A stretch of DNA of 64,000 bases from an uncultured bacterium (GTDB taxonomy: Bacteria > Bacillota > Clostridia > Christensenellales > CAG-917), in NCBI GenBank assembly GCA_949432885.1, contig CASQXY010000001.1:1-64000 (forward strand), given 5' to 3'. The notes beneath the pieces are model-generated. The model ran no database searches. It was given only the letters and a program-made list of their open reading frames with translations, and was not told where the DNA came from. The position numbers and the translations under genes are program-made. Shown piece by piece: positions 37,151-46,800 of the stretch. Positions within the stretch are counted from its first letter, which is position 1. The number at the start of each line of letters is the position of its first letter.

Positions 37151-39565
37151 TTATCGATCTCCGCCGTTTTCTTCGGGAGCTTCAACAGCCATAATGTCCT
37201 GCCGCGAAGCAGACTCGGGGCTGCGCTCGTCTTTATCGATTGCCTCGTTTGCGGCGGTGTTCCGAGGAGCTTTTTCGGCTCTTGGATTACGAGGCTCAGG
37301 CGGCTTTGGCGCGCTATCGGCAGTCTTCTCAGGTTTATCGAATACGATTTTAGTTCCGTACGGGTCGTCGACGCTATGCGTATTCGCAATACGCAAACCT
37401 CCCACTGCGACCTTGCTTTCGTCCGTCAAAGGTATGTTTTTCGGTTTTCTAGGCTTCGGCGCAGGCTTTACATCCTCTGCCGTTACTGCTTCGCTTTCTT
37501 TTACAGATACTTTTTCGGACTGCTTGCCCGCGCTTTGCTTCTTCTTCGTTGCAGGCTTATCCGAACCGCTCTCGGCGGTTTGATTATCGGCATTCTTGGC
37601 CGACGCGTCTTGCTTTGCGCCAGATCCGCTACTCTTTTTCTTGGATGACTTCGGCGCGGCTTTCTCAATCACGGGCTCCAACATCAACACGCTGTCATCG
37701 GCTTTCCCCGAGGCTTGTTCAAATTCTGATACAGTCTTTTCGACATACTCTTCGTGTTTGAGCCGTTCTTCCCGCTCCCTTTCCATATCCTCTATGGATT
37801 TGTTTATCTCTTCGGAGGAATTACGGTCTTCAAGCAAAAGTTTTTCTTCTGACAAACGCTTTATTTCCGCAATTTTTGCAAGTCGCTCCGCGGTTTGTTC
37901 CTCTTCCTTTTTAAGCGCGGCAATCTTGGCGCGCTGGTAGTTGAACGGGTCTATGCCGTAGTGTACTGACGTCCCGAAGGAGCTGTCTATTTCGCCTTCC
38001 AAACTTGCACGGAGCTTTCTGAACGCCTCCGCTCTCTTTTCCATATCCTCTTTGCGGCGGCGGATACGCTCTCTGCGCTCTCTGTCGTCTATTTCTTCCT
38101 GCTTTATCCTGCGATACGACGTGAGACAACGGTCGATTGCGTCCTTGACCTTTGCGATATCCTCCTGTTTGAGCTTATCGTCGTCAGAACGTTTGTAAAG
38201 TTTGCGCACTTCGTAAAGATGCTGGTCGAATTTCTCCGCGTCGGGTTCGAGGTCGACTTCCTCTTGGTCTGCCTTCGGCACGAGCTCCTTATAAATCTCG
38301 ACGGCAACGGGAACTTCTTCCACGACCTCGGTAACAATCTCTTTTTCGACCTCTTTTTCAACTTCCTCGACCTCGGGCTGCTTCTCTTCTTGTTTTTCGG
38401 GTTGGGGCTGTTCTTCCGTCTGCTTCTGCGGCTCCTCGGGTGTTTCGGTTTCCCGCTCAGCCTCCTCGGTCTCCTTGGGCGCAACCTCCTCGACGTTTTC
38501 CTCTTCCTCGTCGTTACGCTCTTCCTCGTCCAGCTTCTGCGCATACTCGTCGCGGCTTATCTCATCCTTTTCAAAGTCCATATCGCCTACGCGCAGGAAA
38601 TCGGCAAACTCCTTATCCTCCATATCCATATCCGTTTCGGACTGGTCGTAGATACTCTCGAACAGCATGGTATTGAGCGTAACCATGTTTTTGAGGTTCG
38701 CCTCTCCTTCGTCTTCTATGTCGTAGTTTTCCACCTCGTCGGATGTGGAGAAGCCCGCCGTGACGTTGTAAGTTTCGATAAACTGCCACAGCGTGAGCGC
38801 CTTTTTGAAGTTCGGCTCTTTAAGGATAACGTTGGTACGCATGATAGGAGGCCGCACGGGCGCGGAATTGCGCATGGATTTTGCAAACGAAGAGGATAAA
38901 AAGTCGGTGATAATCCTGTCGATTTTAGCAATTCGCTCGATTTTGGTAAGCGTATCGGGGTCGAGACGCATAACCTCGTCGAAGCTTAGCTGCGCGAAAT
39001 ACTCCGTTCTGAAAGTGACCTTTTTGCTCGGAAGATTAAACCTTGACTCTATATCCAATTCCAGCACGTCCTGCGTAGCGGAAGCCTTTTTGATTTTGTC
39101 GTAACGCATAGTGACAAAATCTTTGAGCTTTAAGAGCAAGGTATAAATAAAACGGTTTTCGTAAATTTCAAAGGATTCTTCCTTTGTTATATTAAGAATT
39201 TTACTCGGCGTAACGCTGCCGTCCTCGTCGACCTTGGAAATCATATTCGTATGCTGCGCGAGGAATTTGACTGATTCGGTGGAAATACTGCGCGCAAGAG
39301 ACACGTCGACAATATCCTCTTCCTGAACGATGAACTTACGCGGATTTCTGACAATGGTATCGAGATTGGGCAGGACATCCTCTATTGTGTCAATCCAGTC
39401 AATAGAAATATCTTGAATCAACCTCTTTTTCGCCAATTTGAAAACGGACGAGCCTCTGTCGACGCGCTTTTTGAATTGCTCGTAAAACTCCTCGTTTTTG
39501 AGGACTGAGACAATCTTATGTGCGTACTGCTTGTACGTCTCCCTTGTGATTCTGCTATCGGACAT
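37151..39565 (-). CDS. DUF2357-like protein with long coiled-coil, charged C-terminus
   Basis: An 804-residue protein. Residues about 1-320 resemble the DUF2357 domain found in McrC-like partners of McrB ATPases: SIDWIDTIEDVLPNLDTIV, NPRKFIVQEEDIVDV, FLAQHTNMIS, SKILN and YENRFIYTLLLKLKDF. The PD-(D/E)XK nuclease domain usually fused to it is not apparent. An acidic Glu/Pro stretch (about 345-435), a strongly charged coiled coil (about 470-630) and a Lys/Ser-rich tail follow. The McrB-type ATPase lies just upstream. GGAG 4 nt before the ATG at 39565 sets the start. The domain call is from recalled motifs and needs a profile search. Confidence 0.65.
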   Translation of the reverse strand: MSDSRITRETYKQYAHKIVSVLKNEEFYEQFKKRVDRGSSVFKLAKKRLIQDISIDWIDTIEDVLPNLDTIVRNPRKFIVQEEDIVDVSLARSISTESVKFLAQHTNMISKVDEDGSVTPSKILNITKEESFEIYENRFIYTLLLKLKDFVTMRYDKIKKASATQDVLELDIESRFNLPSKKVTFRTEYFAQLSFDEVMRLDPDTLTKIERIAKIDRIITDFLSSSFAKSMRNSAPVRPPIMRTNVILKEPNFKKALTLWQFIETYNVTAGFSTSDEVENYDIEDEGEANLKNMVTLNTMLFESIYDQSETDMDMEDKEFADFLRVGDMDFEKDEISRDEYAQKLDEEERNDEEEENVEEVAPKETEEAERETETPEEPQKQTEEQPQPEKQEEKQPEVEEVEKEVEKEIVTEVVEEVPVAVEIYKELVPKADQEEVDLEPDAEKFDQHLYEVRKLYKRSDDDKLKQEDIAKVKDAIDRCLTSYRRIKQEEIDDRERRERIRRRKEDMEKRAEAFRKLRASLEGEIDSSFGTSVHYGIDPFNYQRAKIAALKKEEEQTAERLAKIAEIKRLSEEKLLLEDRNSSEEINKSIEDMEREREERLKHEEYVEKTVSEFEQASGKADDSVLMLEPVIEKAAPKSSKKKSSGSGAKQDASAKNADNQTAESGSDKPATKKKQSAGKQSEKVSVKESEAVTAEDVKPAPKPRKPKNIPLTDESKVAVGGLRIANTHSVDDPYGTKIVFDKPEKTADSAPKPPEPRNPRAEKAPRNTAANEAIDKDERSPESASRQDIMAVEAPEENGGDR

Positions 39566-39592
39566 ATTACTCCGTATCAAAATTTGGCTGCA

Positions 39593-39715
39593 CTAAAATG
39601 GGATTATTTGCGTCCGGACAGGGAGCCGAGTGCGTAAGCCGCCCTGTGCTCGGTCGTACACGACGGCGAGCGCACGCAAGGCTGACGCGATATGGGCGCA
39701 AATAGCGCATTTTAG
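39593..39715. other. Large inverted-repeat structure with a possible pseudoknot
   Basis: The intergenic span between the AAA+ and DUF2357-like genes is framed by arms 39593-39615 and 39694-39715, which match as ctaaaatg and tatttgcg blocks. Inside, acaggg (39619) pairs with ccctgt (39642), and ccgag (39627) with ctcgg (39649); these cross, giving an H-type pseudoknot pattern. The distal arm covers the ATPase stop codon. It may be a structured RNA, a processing site or a palindromic insertion. Confidence 0.5.
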
Positions 39716-41232
39716 AACAGCTTCTTCAAGCGGTTGATATACTCCTTACTCTCCTGCATATTCTCTTCGCCGAAAAGCTCGCTTAGATAAAGCACGAGTC
39801 CGTCAATTTCGTCGCGTATGTAAGAAAGGTTGAGCGACTCGAACTTCCTGAAAATCTTATTACAAAGCACGTAATCGAGTCCGTCCAGTTCCGTACCGCC
39901 ACATCCTACGTAAGACGGAACAAACTCTTTAAGCTGCTTTACGATACGGTTTCCGAACGCGAGTCTGAAATGCTCTATAACGTAATCGTCTAACTGATTG
40001 ATTTTATCCAGATTTTCCTGCGAAACCTTGTACAGCTCCTGCGACTTTTTAAATTCCGCTTCAAGATGCTTATAGCTTATAAACAGATTGTCTTCCCAAG
40101 GAGCTTCAAACGCGATACCCTTGCTGTTTATGTTTATAGGCATAGCACGGTCGTAAACCTTATCCGATATAGCAAAAGTGGAGTCGTCGTTGTTCGCCGT
40201 GCCTATAAACCACATGTTCTGCGGCAGACGGAAACGTCCTCTTTCTATATGCTTGGGGTCGTTCGCCCAGCCCGACGGAACGAGGTCTACAATCCACTCG
40301 TCGCGGGACGGCATTTCGAGTATGGACAGCATTTCCGCGAAGTAGTACTCGACGCGAGCGATGTTCATTTCGTCGAGGACGGTGAGATAAATTTGGTCAT
40401 TCCAAGTCGCCTCGTACATCTTTTTCAAGACTTCGGTTTCGTTGAAACGCTTTGTAAATTCGTTGAAGTATCCGAACAACTCCGTACGGTCGCGCCAAGA
40501 AGGCTGAACGGACGCTATCGTCGCGGGATTATTGAGGAATATACCCATCGCGTGCGGAAGCGAGGTTTTACCAGTACCGGAAATACCCTGCAAAATCATA
40601 AGACGCGAAGTGGACATACCTGCAATAAACAAACGTATAATACGCGGCTGATAGAACAGCTTCATACGCGAACACGCAAAATTTCTGAACTTATCCACCA
40701 ACTGCGGCAACGTAATTTCGTCGTCATAGACGGGCGGAACGTAATTCTCGTAAATTTTGTCGATTTCGGTAAGCTTATAGAAGCGCGATTCGCCCTGAGG
40801 ACTCTTTTCTTCCTCGCTCTCTTCTCCGCCTTCCTCGCCCTCTTCACCCGTATACTTGCCTATATCGCTGACGCGCATGCTGAGTATACGGTCCTTTTCG
40901 GCGCTCATCTTTATAATCTGCTTTTTGAGGTTGGCGCATTCTTCCACAAGGTCCTGCGGCAGAACTTTGGATTTCCCCAATCTGACCAACTTGCGGATGC
41001 CCAAAATAATGAGTACAATTATAGCGACTATAACGGCGACTATCAGAATTATGAAAATTATAGCGACAGCCCATTCCCCCGCGCCGAAATACTCGGTGTA
41101 GTTCTTAAATGCGTCCGAATAACCTTCATTGTAGAAAATATGCAGAAAACCCCAGAAGATACTTCCTATACCCTTATCGTAAAACGCTCCTAAAAACGCT
41201 TTCAGAAATTCAAATACAAGATTTATATTCAT
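39712..41232 (-). CDS. Membrane-anchored McrB-family AAA+ ATPase
   Basis: A 506-residue protein. A strong membrane helix lies at 54-82, with weaker hydrophobic segments at about 5-33; a coiled coil and a Glu-rich linker follow (95-145). The AAA+ core shows Walker A GISGTGKTS (216-224), the McrB-like VQPSWRDRTELFGYFNEF, Walker B with LDEMNIARVEYYFAEML (about 286-302), and sensor/finger GTANNDDSTFAISDKVYDRA (344-363). McrB enzymes are GTP/ATP motors that drive McrC nucleases; here the partner looks non-nucleolytic and the motor is at the membrane. No ribosome site is evident. Function is unknown. Confidence 0.85.
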   Translation of the reverse strand: MNINLVFEFLKAFLGAFYDKGIGSIFWGFLHIFYNEGYSDAFKNYTEYFGAGEWAVAIIFIILIVAVIVAIIVLIILGIRKLVRLGKSKVLPQDLVEECANLKKQIIKMSAEKDRILSMRVSDIGKYTGEEGEEGGEESEEEKSPQGESRFYKLTEIDKIYENYVPPVYDDEITLPQLVDKFRNFACSRMKLFYQPRIIRLFIAGMSTSRLMILQGISGTGKTSLPHAMGIFLNNPATIASVQPSWRDRTELFGYFNEFTKRFNETEVLKKMYEATWNDQIYLTVLDEMNIARVEYYFAEMLSILEMPSRDEWIVDLVPSGWANDPKHIERGRFRLPQNMWFIGTANNDDSTFAISDKVYDRAMPININSKGIAFEAPWEDNLFISYKHLEAEFKKSQELYKVSQENLDKINQLDDYVIEHFRLAFGNRIVKQLKEFVPSYVGCGGTELDGLDYVLCNKIFRKFESLNLSYIRDEIDGLVLYLSELFGEENMQESKEYINRLKKLF

Positions 41233-41334
41233 AGTTATTAATATTAAATTATATCATTTTATATTCTTACGCGCGATATAGAGCAAAAAACAATATCGAC
41301 GCGCAAGAACGATAAAAATCCCCCTAACCGAAAA

Positions 41335-42366
41335 TTATTTCTTTTCGGTATTTTCGCCGTCTGAAATATCGACAACCTCGCTATCGGCAGACTCACTTTC
41401 CGTTTCGGGCGCGTCAATATCGGCTTCGGGCGCCTCGACGCTATCGCCTTCGGCAGGAACACCCGCAGCATCGTCGGCTTCCGTATCAACGATATCCGTC
41501 TTTGCTTCTTCCGTACTGTCCGTTGAGGGGATATTATCCGCTTCTGCGCGCAACAGCGCCAAATACTCTTCCGCAAGACGGCGCTTTTCCACGTCGGAAA
41601 GACTGTCCACCGTCACAGCGGTTTCGCCCGCTACCTTCTTGTTGTTTTCGATTTTGGCAATAATCAAAGCGCGCACGAGCACGAACGCATAAATCACGAA
41701 CAAAAGTATCAGAGGAAGCACCACGATACAGAAGAAACGAGTTTTTCCGCTTTCGGGGTCCTGCAAGAAATTGGAAAACGCTCCGCAGCCTTTAAGCAAT
41801 TTGCCAGAGGTGAAATTGCCCTCGTCATCAACGCTGCCCCAAGTAGCGACGATATCCGAAGCGAGAATTTTTTCCGTTTCGCCCATATTGGGATTTTCAC
41901 CCCTATTGATAGCGGCCGCAATATCCTGCCAAGAGCCATCTTGATTATCGCCGCGGGTACGGATATCCGTCACTGCGCCCTGATAATTTTTGGTAATTCT
42001 GATAATGCGGTGAGTGTTGTAATACTCGTACGACGTTCCGTTTTTACTGATAGACGATTTGAAGGTTACAACCTGACCGACCTTCAAGTCGGAAGCGTTG
42101 CCCTGATAATAGTCCGCAATGATAACGTCGTCGGGTGAAAACGTGGGCGCCATTGAATCGGTAACCACGTTGAAATAGCACTTATTGCCGAACTTGGTGA
42201 TATTCTCGCCGTTTGTGGAACGAACTATCGTGAAAATTGCCACGATAAGAGCAAAAATAATCAAAACAATGCAAAGAATATTGACTGTCCAATTCAGAGC
42301 AATTTTGACCTTTTGTTGAGTAGGAGTAAGCTCCTTTTTATCTTTTTTTGTAAAAATGGTTTTCAT
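41335..42366 (-). CDS. SipW-type (S26B) signal peptidase I, second paralogue
   Basis: A 343-residue paralogue of the 36.4-kb enzyme. The signal anchor is at 25-48, catalytic S71 is in VVTDSM and H119 in NTHRII; TRGDN follows, and a second membrane helix lies at about 211-234. An insert of about 50 residues (145-195) lies before it. The cytoplasmic tail has the shared motif DSLSDVEKRRLAEEYLA (254-270) and then a long Asp/Glu-rich end (280-343). GGAGGG 6 nt upstream supports the ATG at 42366. It is first in the four-gene run with the McrB-type ATPase. Confidence 0.88.
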   Translation of the reverse strand: MKTIFTKKDKKELTPTQQKVKIALNWTVNILCIVLIIFALIVAIFTIVRSTNGENITKFGNKCYFNVVTDSMAPTFSPDDVIIADYYQGNASDLKVGQVVTFKSSISKNGTSYEYYNTHRIIRITKNYQGAVTDIRTRGDNQDGSWQDIAAAINRGENPNMGETEKILASDIVATWGSVDDEGNFTSGKLLKGCGAFSNFLQDPESGKTRFFCIVVLPLILLFVIYAFVLVRALIIAKIENNKKVAGETAVTVDSLSDVEKRRLAEEYLALLRAEADNIPSTDSTEEAKTDIVDTEADDAAGVPAEGDSVEAPEADIDAPETESESADSEVVDISDGENTEKK

Positions 42367-42555
42367 AAAAAACCCTCCGATGTGCCTTGCCTCGCCCAAT
42401 CCCAAGACTTATTGCCGTATATCGCGCGACCCCGCGCGACCGAGATAAAACTAAGCCGCTATTGATATCATCGGGTCATACTTATTGTCCTTCAAAGCGC
42501 GGCGCGCCCTTCACCCGAATGATTTTGCTGTACGCGTAAATATAAAATCTATACA
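42367..42555 (-). other. Long 5' leader of the SipW/McrB-type operon
   Basis: About 190 nt separate the predicted transcription start from the ATG. On the minus strand a cgggt/acccg stem encloses GC-rich sequence (ggcgcgccgcgc), and a second hairpin is tcgcgcg/cgcgcga. I match it to no known riboswitch class; it may hold a regulatory RNA. Confidence 0.4.
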
Positions 42556-42561
42556 ATTATG

Positions 42562-42590
42562 ATTATATAAATAATAGAACAACTTGTCAA
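42562..42590 (-). promoter_or_regulatory. Perfect consensus promoter of the SipW/McrB-type operon
   Basis: On the minus strand TTGACA (42585-42590), 17 nt, TATAAT (42562-42567). This is a perfect sigma-A consensus in an AT-rich region, the strongest promoter seen in the window. Confidence 0.85.
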
Positions 42591-42649
42591 TAGTGAAAAA
42601 TACTCGAATAAGTGTATTTTGAATGAATATCTTATCAATCTATTATTAC

Positions 42650-42776
42650 AAAAACCGCGATATTGAAATTAAGAACAAGAAAGAGGCACTTTTGCGAACA
42701 GCCTAATGTATATAAAATACATGACTGTGAGCAAAAGTGCCTCTGACACAGTTATTCGCCTAATAGCGCGGTTTTT
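42650..42776. other. Nested inverted repeats after pfkA
   Basis: An outer stem (aaaaaccgcg at 42650-42659, cgcggttttt at 42767-42776) reaches the pfkA stop. Inside, a 63-nt hairpin (42682-42744) has a perfect 14-bp stem agaggcacttttgc/gcaaaagtgcctct, then acag/ctgt and atgtat/atacat. On the minus strand the inner hairpin is followed by TTTCTTGTTCTT, so it is probably the pfkA terminator, though far larger than needed; a small palindromic element is the alternative. I see no gene in 42367-42774. Confidence 0.55.
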
Positions 42777-43758
42777 ACTTGCTTATGGTGATTGCAAGAT
42801 TGTAGAGTTGCTCATCAAACTCCTTGGGGATTTTCAGCGCTTCTAGTACGGTGGTATCATAGATATCGCCTCCGCGCACGCCTACGACTCTGCCCGACTG
42901 TCCGCACTCGATAAGGTCGACAGCTCTTTGCGCCATACGCGCGGCAAGCACGCGGTCCGCCATGGTCGGGATGCCTCCGCGCTGCATATATCCAAGCGCC
43001 ATATGGTTTACTCTGCGATTTGTCGCGTCCGCCACCTTCTTGACGAGCTCGTCTTTAAGCTCGTTTTTGCCCTCGGCAAGAAGTATTATTGTCGAAGTCT
43101 TGCCCTTGTCGAAGCCGCGCTTTACACTCTGCGCTATTTCGTCTACGTCGGCGGGAGCTTCGGGCACTATGACGTATTCCGCGCCGCCCGCGACAGCGGA
43201 ATTGAGCGCGATATTACCGCTCATTCTTCCCATAACTTCGAGAATCATAATACGGTCGTGAGAAGTTATCGTATCTCTCAGCTTCAATATGGCGTCGATA
43301 ACCGTATTGCACGCCGTATCGTAGCCTATCGTGGAATCCGTATAACCCATATCGTTGTCTATCGTACCGGGGATGCCGATAACGTTAAGCTCGCTGTTTT
43401 CATGCAAATCCTCAACGCCTCTGAAAGAGCCGTCTCCGCCTATAACGATAAGATTGTCTATTCCGCGTTTGAGCAGGTTATCCGCCGCGCCGAGCATCAC
43501 GTTCTTATCTTTAAATTCGAGACAGCGCGCGGAACGCAGGATAGTCCCTCCCGCGTGAACGCTGTTGGAAACAGAGCTGTAATCCATAGGGAATATTTCG
43601 TCGTTCACCATTCCCTTATATCCGTGTTTGACGCCGTACATTTCAAAGCCGAGATTCAACCCGTAACGCACGACCGTACGTATACAGGCGTTCATTCCCG
43701 ACGCGTCGCCGCCGCTCGTAAGCACAGCCAATTTTTTATTGCATAATTTCTTTGCCAT
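42775..43758 (-). CDS. pfkA: 6-phosphofructokinase
   Basis: A 327-residue ATP-PFK. It phosphorylates fructose 6-phosphate. VLTSGGDASGMNACIR, VIGGDGSFRG and IPGTIDNDMGYTDSTIGYDTA (catalytic Asp in TIDND) are canonical, and the GGDGS form is that of ATP-dependent enzymes. AGGAGA precedes the ATG at 43758, so the 51 extra residues at the frame's start are not used. It lies 80 nt after dnaE, a normal Clostridia pairing; pyk does not follow. Confidence 0.96.
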   Translation of the reverse strand: MAKKLCNKKLAVLTSGGDASGMNACIRTVVRYGLNLGFEMYGVKHGYKGMVNDEIFPMDYSSVSNSVHAGGTILRSARCLEFKDKNVMLGAADNLLKRGIDNLIVIGGDGSFRGVEDLHENSELNVIGIPGTIDNDMGYTDSTIGYDTACNTVIDAILKLRDTITSHDRIMILEVMGRMSGNIALNSAVAGGAEYVIVPEAPADVDEIAQSVKRGFDKGKTSTIILLAEGKNELKDELVKKVADATNRRVNHMALGYMQRGGIPTMADRVLAARMAQRAVDLIECGQSGRVVGVRGGDIYDTTVLEALKIPKEFDEQLYNLAITISK

Positions 43759-43838
43759 AGATTTTCTCCTTTCTAGGATTTCCATTGAATATATTAGCAC
43801 CTCGCACCTGAAATAATCAAGCGTACGGGCGCTGTTTA

Positions 43839-46800
43839 TTACTTTTTGCTCACGTATCTGACGCGGTCGCCGCCGAGCAAATCGCTGAGCCTTGCAAGCA
43901 GTTCTTCGCATATTCTGACCGTCTGCGGATATTGCAAAAGCCTCGGTCTGCCGTCGTAGGTTATCTGCGCCTGACAGGGAGTGTTTCCCTCGTATAACGC
44001 CAAAACGTCCGCAACCGTATCCTTTTCCGCCGCGCTGTTTATGAGCACGTAAAGCACTCCGCCGTTCGGATTGTACTGCTTTGCGTTACGGTTTAACTTT
44101 GCCGCGCCGTCGTTCTGCCAAAGCTCCACCGCGTCGATATTTACCTTCGGCTCGCTCTCGTCTCTCAGGTCTATCTTGCCCGACACCTTGACCGGCGCGT
44201 CGGCTCCTATCGCGGCTCCGAATCTTTCAAACGAACGGGCGTACATCGAAAACGCTATCGAACCCGTTCTGTCCTCCAACCGCCCTACCGCGAATTTCTG
44301 CTGCTGTTTGGTAGTTTTGATTTCAAAGGAGGAAACGATACATCCGAATTTAACCGCCTTGTTGGACAGTGATTCGTCTACCTGCATGGTTATATTGCCC
44401 TCGTCGTCGGGCTGCTCGATATACAGCATGCCCGTATCGAAATTAAATTCGCCCTTGACCTCGCTGTAATCGTCGAGAGGATGCCCGGATATATACATAC
44501 CAAGCACCTCTTTTTCAAGAGAAAGCCTTTGAAGCTTTGGATACTCCTCCAACTCGTCGTAAACGTCCTTATAGGAGACCGCTTCCTCAAAAATATCGTC
44601 GAAAAGCGACATCTGGTCGGACATTCTGCTCTTTTTGGAACGGACGACGTCGTCCATTATGCGCTCGTAGGACGCCATAAGCGTAGACCTAGTTTTTCCG
44701 AAGCAATCAAGAGCGCCGCCCTTTATCAAACTCTCCAACATGCGCTTGTTAAGCTGTTCGGAACATCTTTCCAGCAAATCGCGCAAATCCTTAAACGGTC
44801 CGTGCGCGTCGCGCTCGGAGAGTATATATTCCACCGCCTGCTCGCCGACATTCTTTATACCGTGCAAGCCGTAACGCACGTTTTCACCCTCTATGGAGAA
44901 CAGCTTGCGCGAGCGGTTTATATCAGGCGAAAGCACTTTGACTCCCGTACGTTTGAGGTAGTTCATATAGTGCTTCAATTCATCTGCATTTGTGATGCGG
45001 TTGTTGACCACCGCAACGATAAAGTGCGTCGGATAATAGCATTTGAGATAAGCCGTCTGATACGTGAGAAAGGTATACGCCGCCGCGTGCGATTTGTTGA
45101 ATGCGTATTCGGCAAACTTCATTATTTGGTCGAACAGGTGGTTTGCGACTTCCTCGTCCACTCCGTTTGCAATCGCGCCGATATTATTCTTCTTTGTCGC
45201 GTCGCCTTTGAGTACGCCGCCGTGAAGGAACACGTTTCTCATCTGTTCGAGTAGGTCCGCCTTTTTCTTGGACATCGCGCGGCGCATGATATCCGCGCCT
45301 CCGAAAGAGAAGCCAGCCATCTTCTGCGCGATTTGCATAACCTGCTCCTGATACACGATACATCCGTACGTGTTTTCCAATACCTCTTTGAGTATAGGAT
45401 GCGCATATTTGACGTCGTCGGGGTGCTTCTTGCCCTCGATAAAGTCGTCTACGAACTGCATGGGACCGGGGCGGTACAGCGAAATACCCGCAATAACGTC
45501 TTCCAAACAGTCGGGTTGAAGCCTCGCCATAAACCGTTTCATGCCGCCCGATTCCAACTGGAAGACCGCTTCGCAGTCGCCCGATGAAATCAGTTCGTAA
45601 ATCTTGGGGTCTTCGTAACCCAGCTTATCGAAATCCAGTTCGACTCCCTTGTCCTGTTTGATCAGTTTTATCGCCTCGTCTATATCCGTCAGAGTTTTAA
45701 GCCCCAAAAAGTCCATTTTGAGCAGACCTACGTCCTCGATGATATTCTTATCGAACTGTGTGGTGATGACTGGACCGTTTCTCGACAGAGCGCAATAATT
45801 CTCCACGGGGTCGCGGCATATAACGACGCCTGCTGCGTGCATGGATGTCTGCCTTGGCATACCCTCCAACTTCATAGCGAGGTCTATGACCTCTTTTGCG
45901 CTCATATTCGTATCGTACAGCTTCTTGAATTCCGCACTGTAACAGTCGCTTCCCGCAGTCAGAACCTGAGGCAGAAATGCTTTTCCCGTCGGAATTTCTT
46001 TGACCCACGCTGCAGCGTCGGCATACGGAATATCCATGACCCTTGCGACGTCCTTGACCACCGCTTTTGCGCTCATTGTGGAATATGCAATTATCTGCGT
46101 CACGCACTCCTTGCCGTATTTTTCTATGCAATAATCTATGACCTCGCCCCTTCTTACAAAGCAGAAATCAACGTCGAAGTCGGGCATACTTACGCGCTCG
46201 GCGGACAAAAACCTTTCAAACAGCAGTTGATATTTGAGAGGATCAATATCCGTAATGCCTATCGTATACGCAACAATGCTGCCGCATCCGCTTCCGCGGC
46301 CGGGACCTACGGGTATGCCCATATGCTTTGCAGCGTTGACGTAATCCCAAACTATAAGGAAGTATCCGTCATAGCCGCAATCGTGTATGACCTTCAACTC
46401 GTGATTGAGTCTTGCCTCCATATCGGGGGTAATCTCATCGTATCTTCTTGCAAGCCCCTCCCACGCGAGGTCGTGCAAATACTGCTGTTCGTCCCTGTCG
46501 CCCATTTCATCGTTCGTGTATTTAGGGATGACGGGCGGACGTTTGAGCACGAAAAAGTCCTCTATCTTGTCGGCTATTTCACGCGTAGTAGATATTGCCT
46601 CCGGACACCAGGAGAACAACTGAGCCATTTCATCGCCAGATTTCAGATAAAATTCGTCGTTTTGGAACCTCGGCGAGTTCTGTTTATCGTCGGATTTCCT
46701 ACAACCGAGGGTAATGCACATCATGGTATCCTGCATTTCCGCGTCGTCGCGGTTGAGATAGTGCACGTCGTTCGTAGCGACTATTTTTACGCCTATCTCT

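Noticed and set aside
38219..38899. Leu/Phe-rich plus-strand open frame resembling a membrane protein
   Set aside because: It is the antisense of the Glu/Lys-rich coiled coil of the DUF2357-like gene, which always reads as Leu/Phe-rich.
37151..41232. Active McrBC restriction system
   Set aside because: The ATPase is McrB-like, but no PD-(D/E)XK nuclease motif is visible in the partner and no DNA-binding N-terminal domain is present, so a classical restriction function is not supported.
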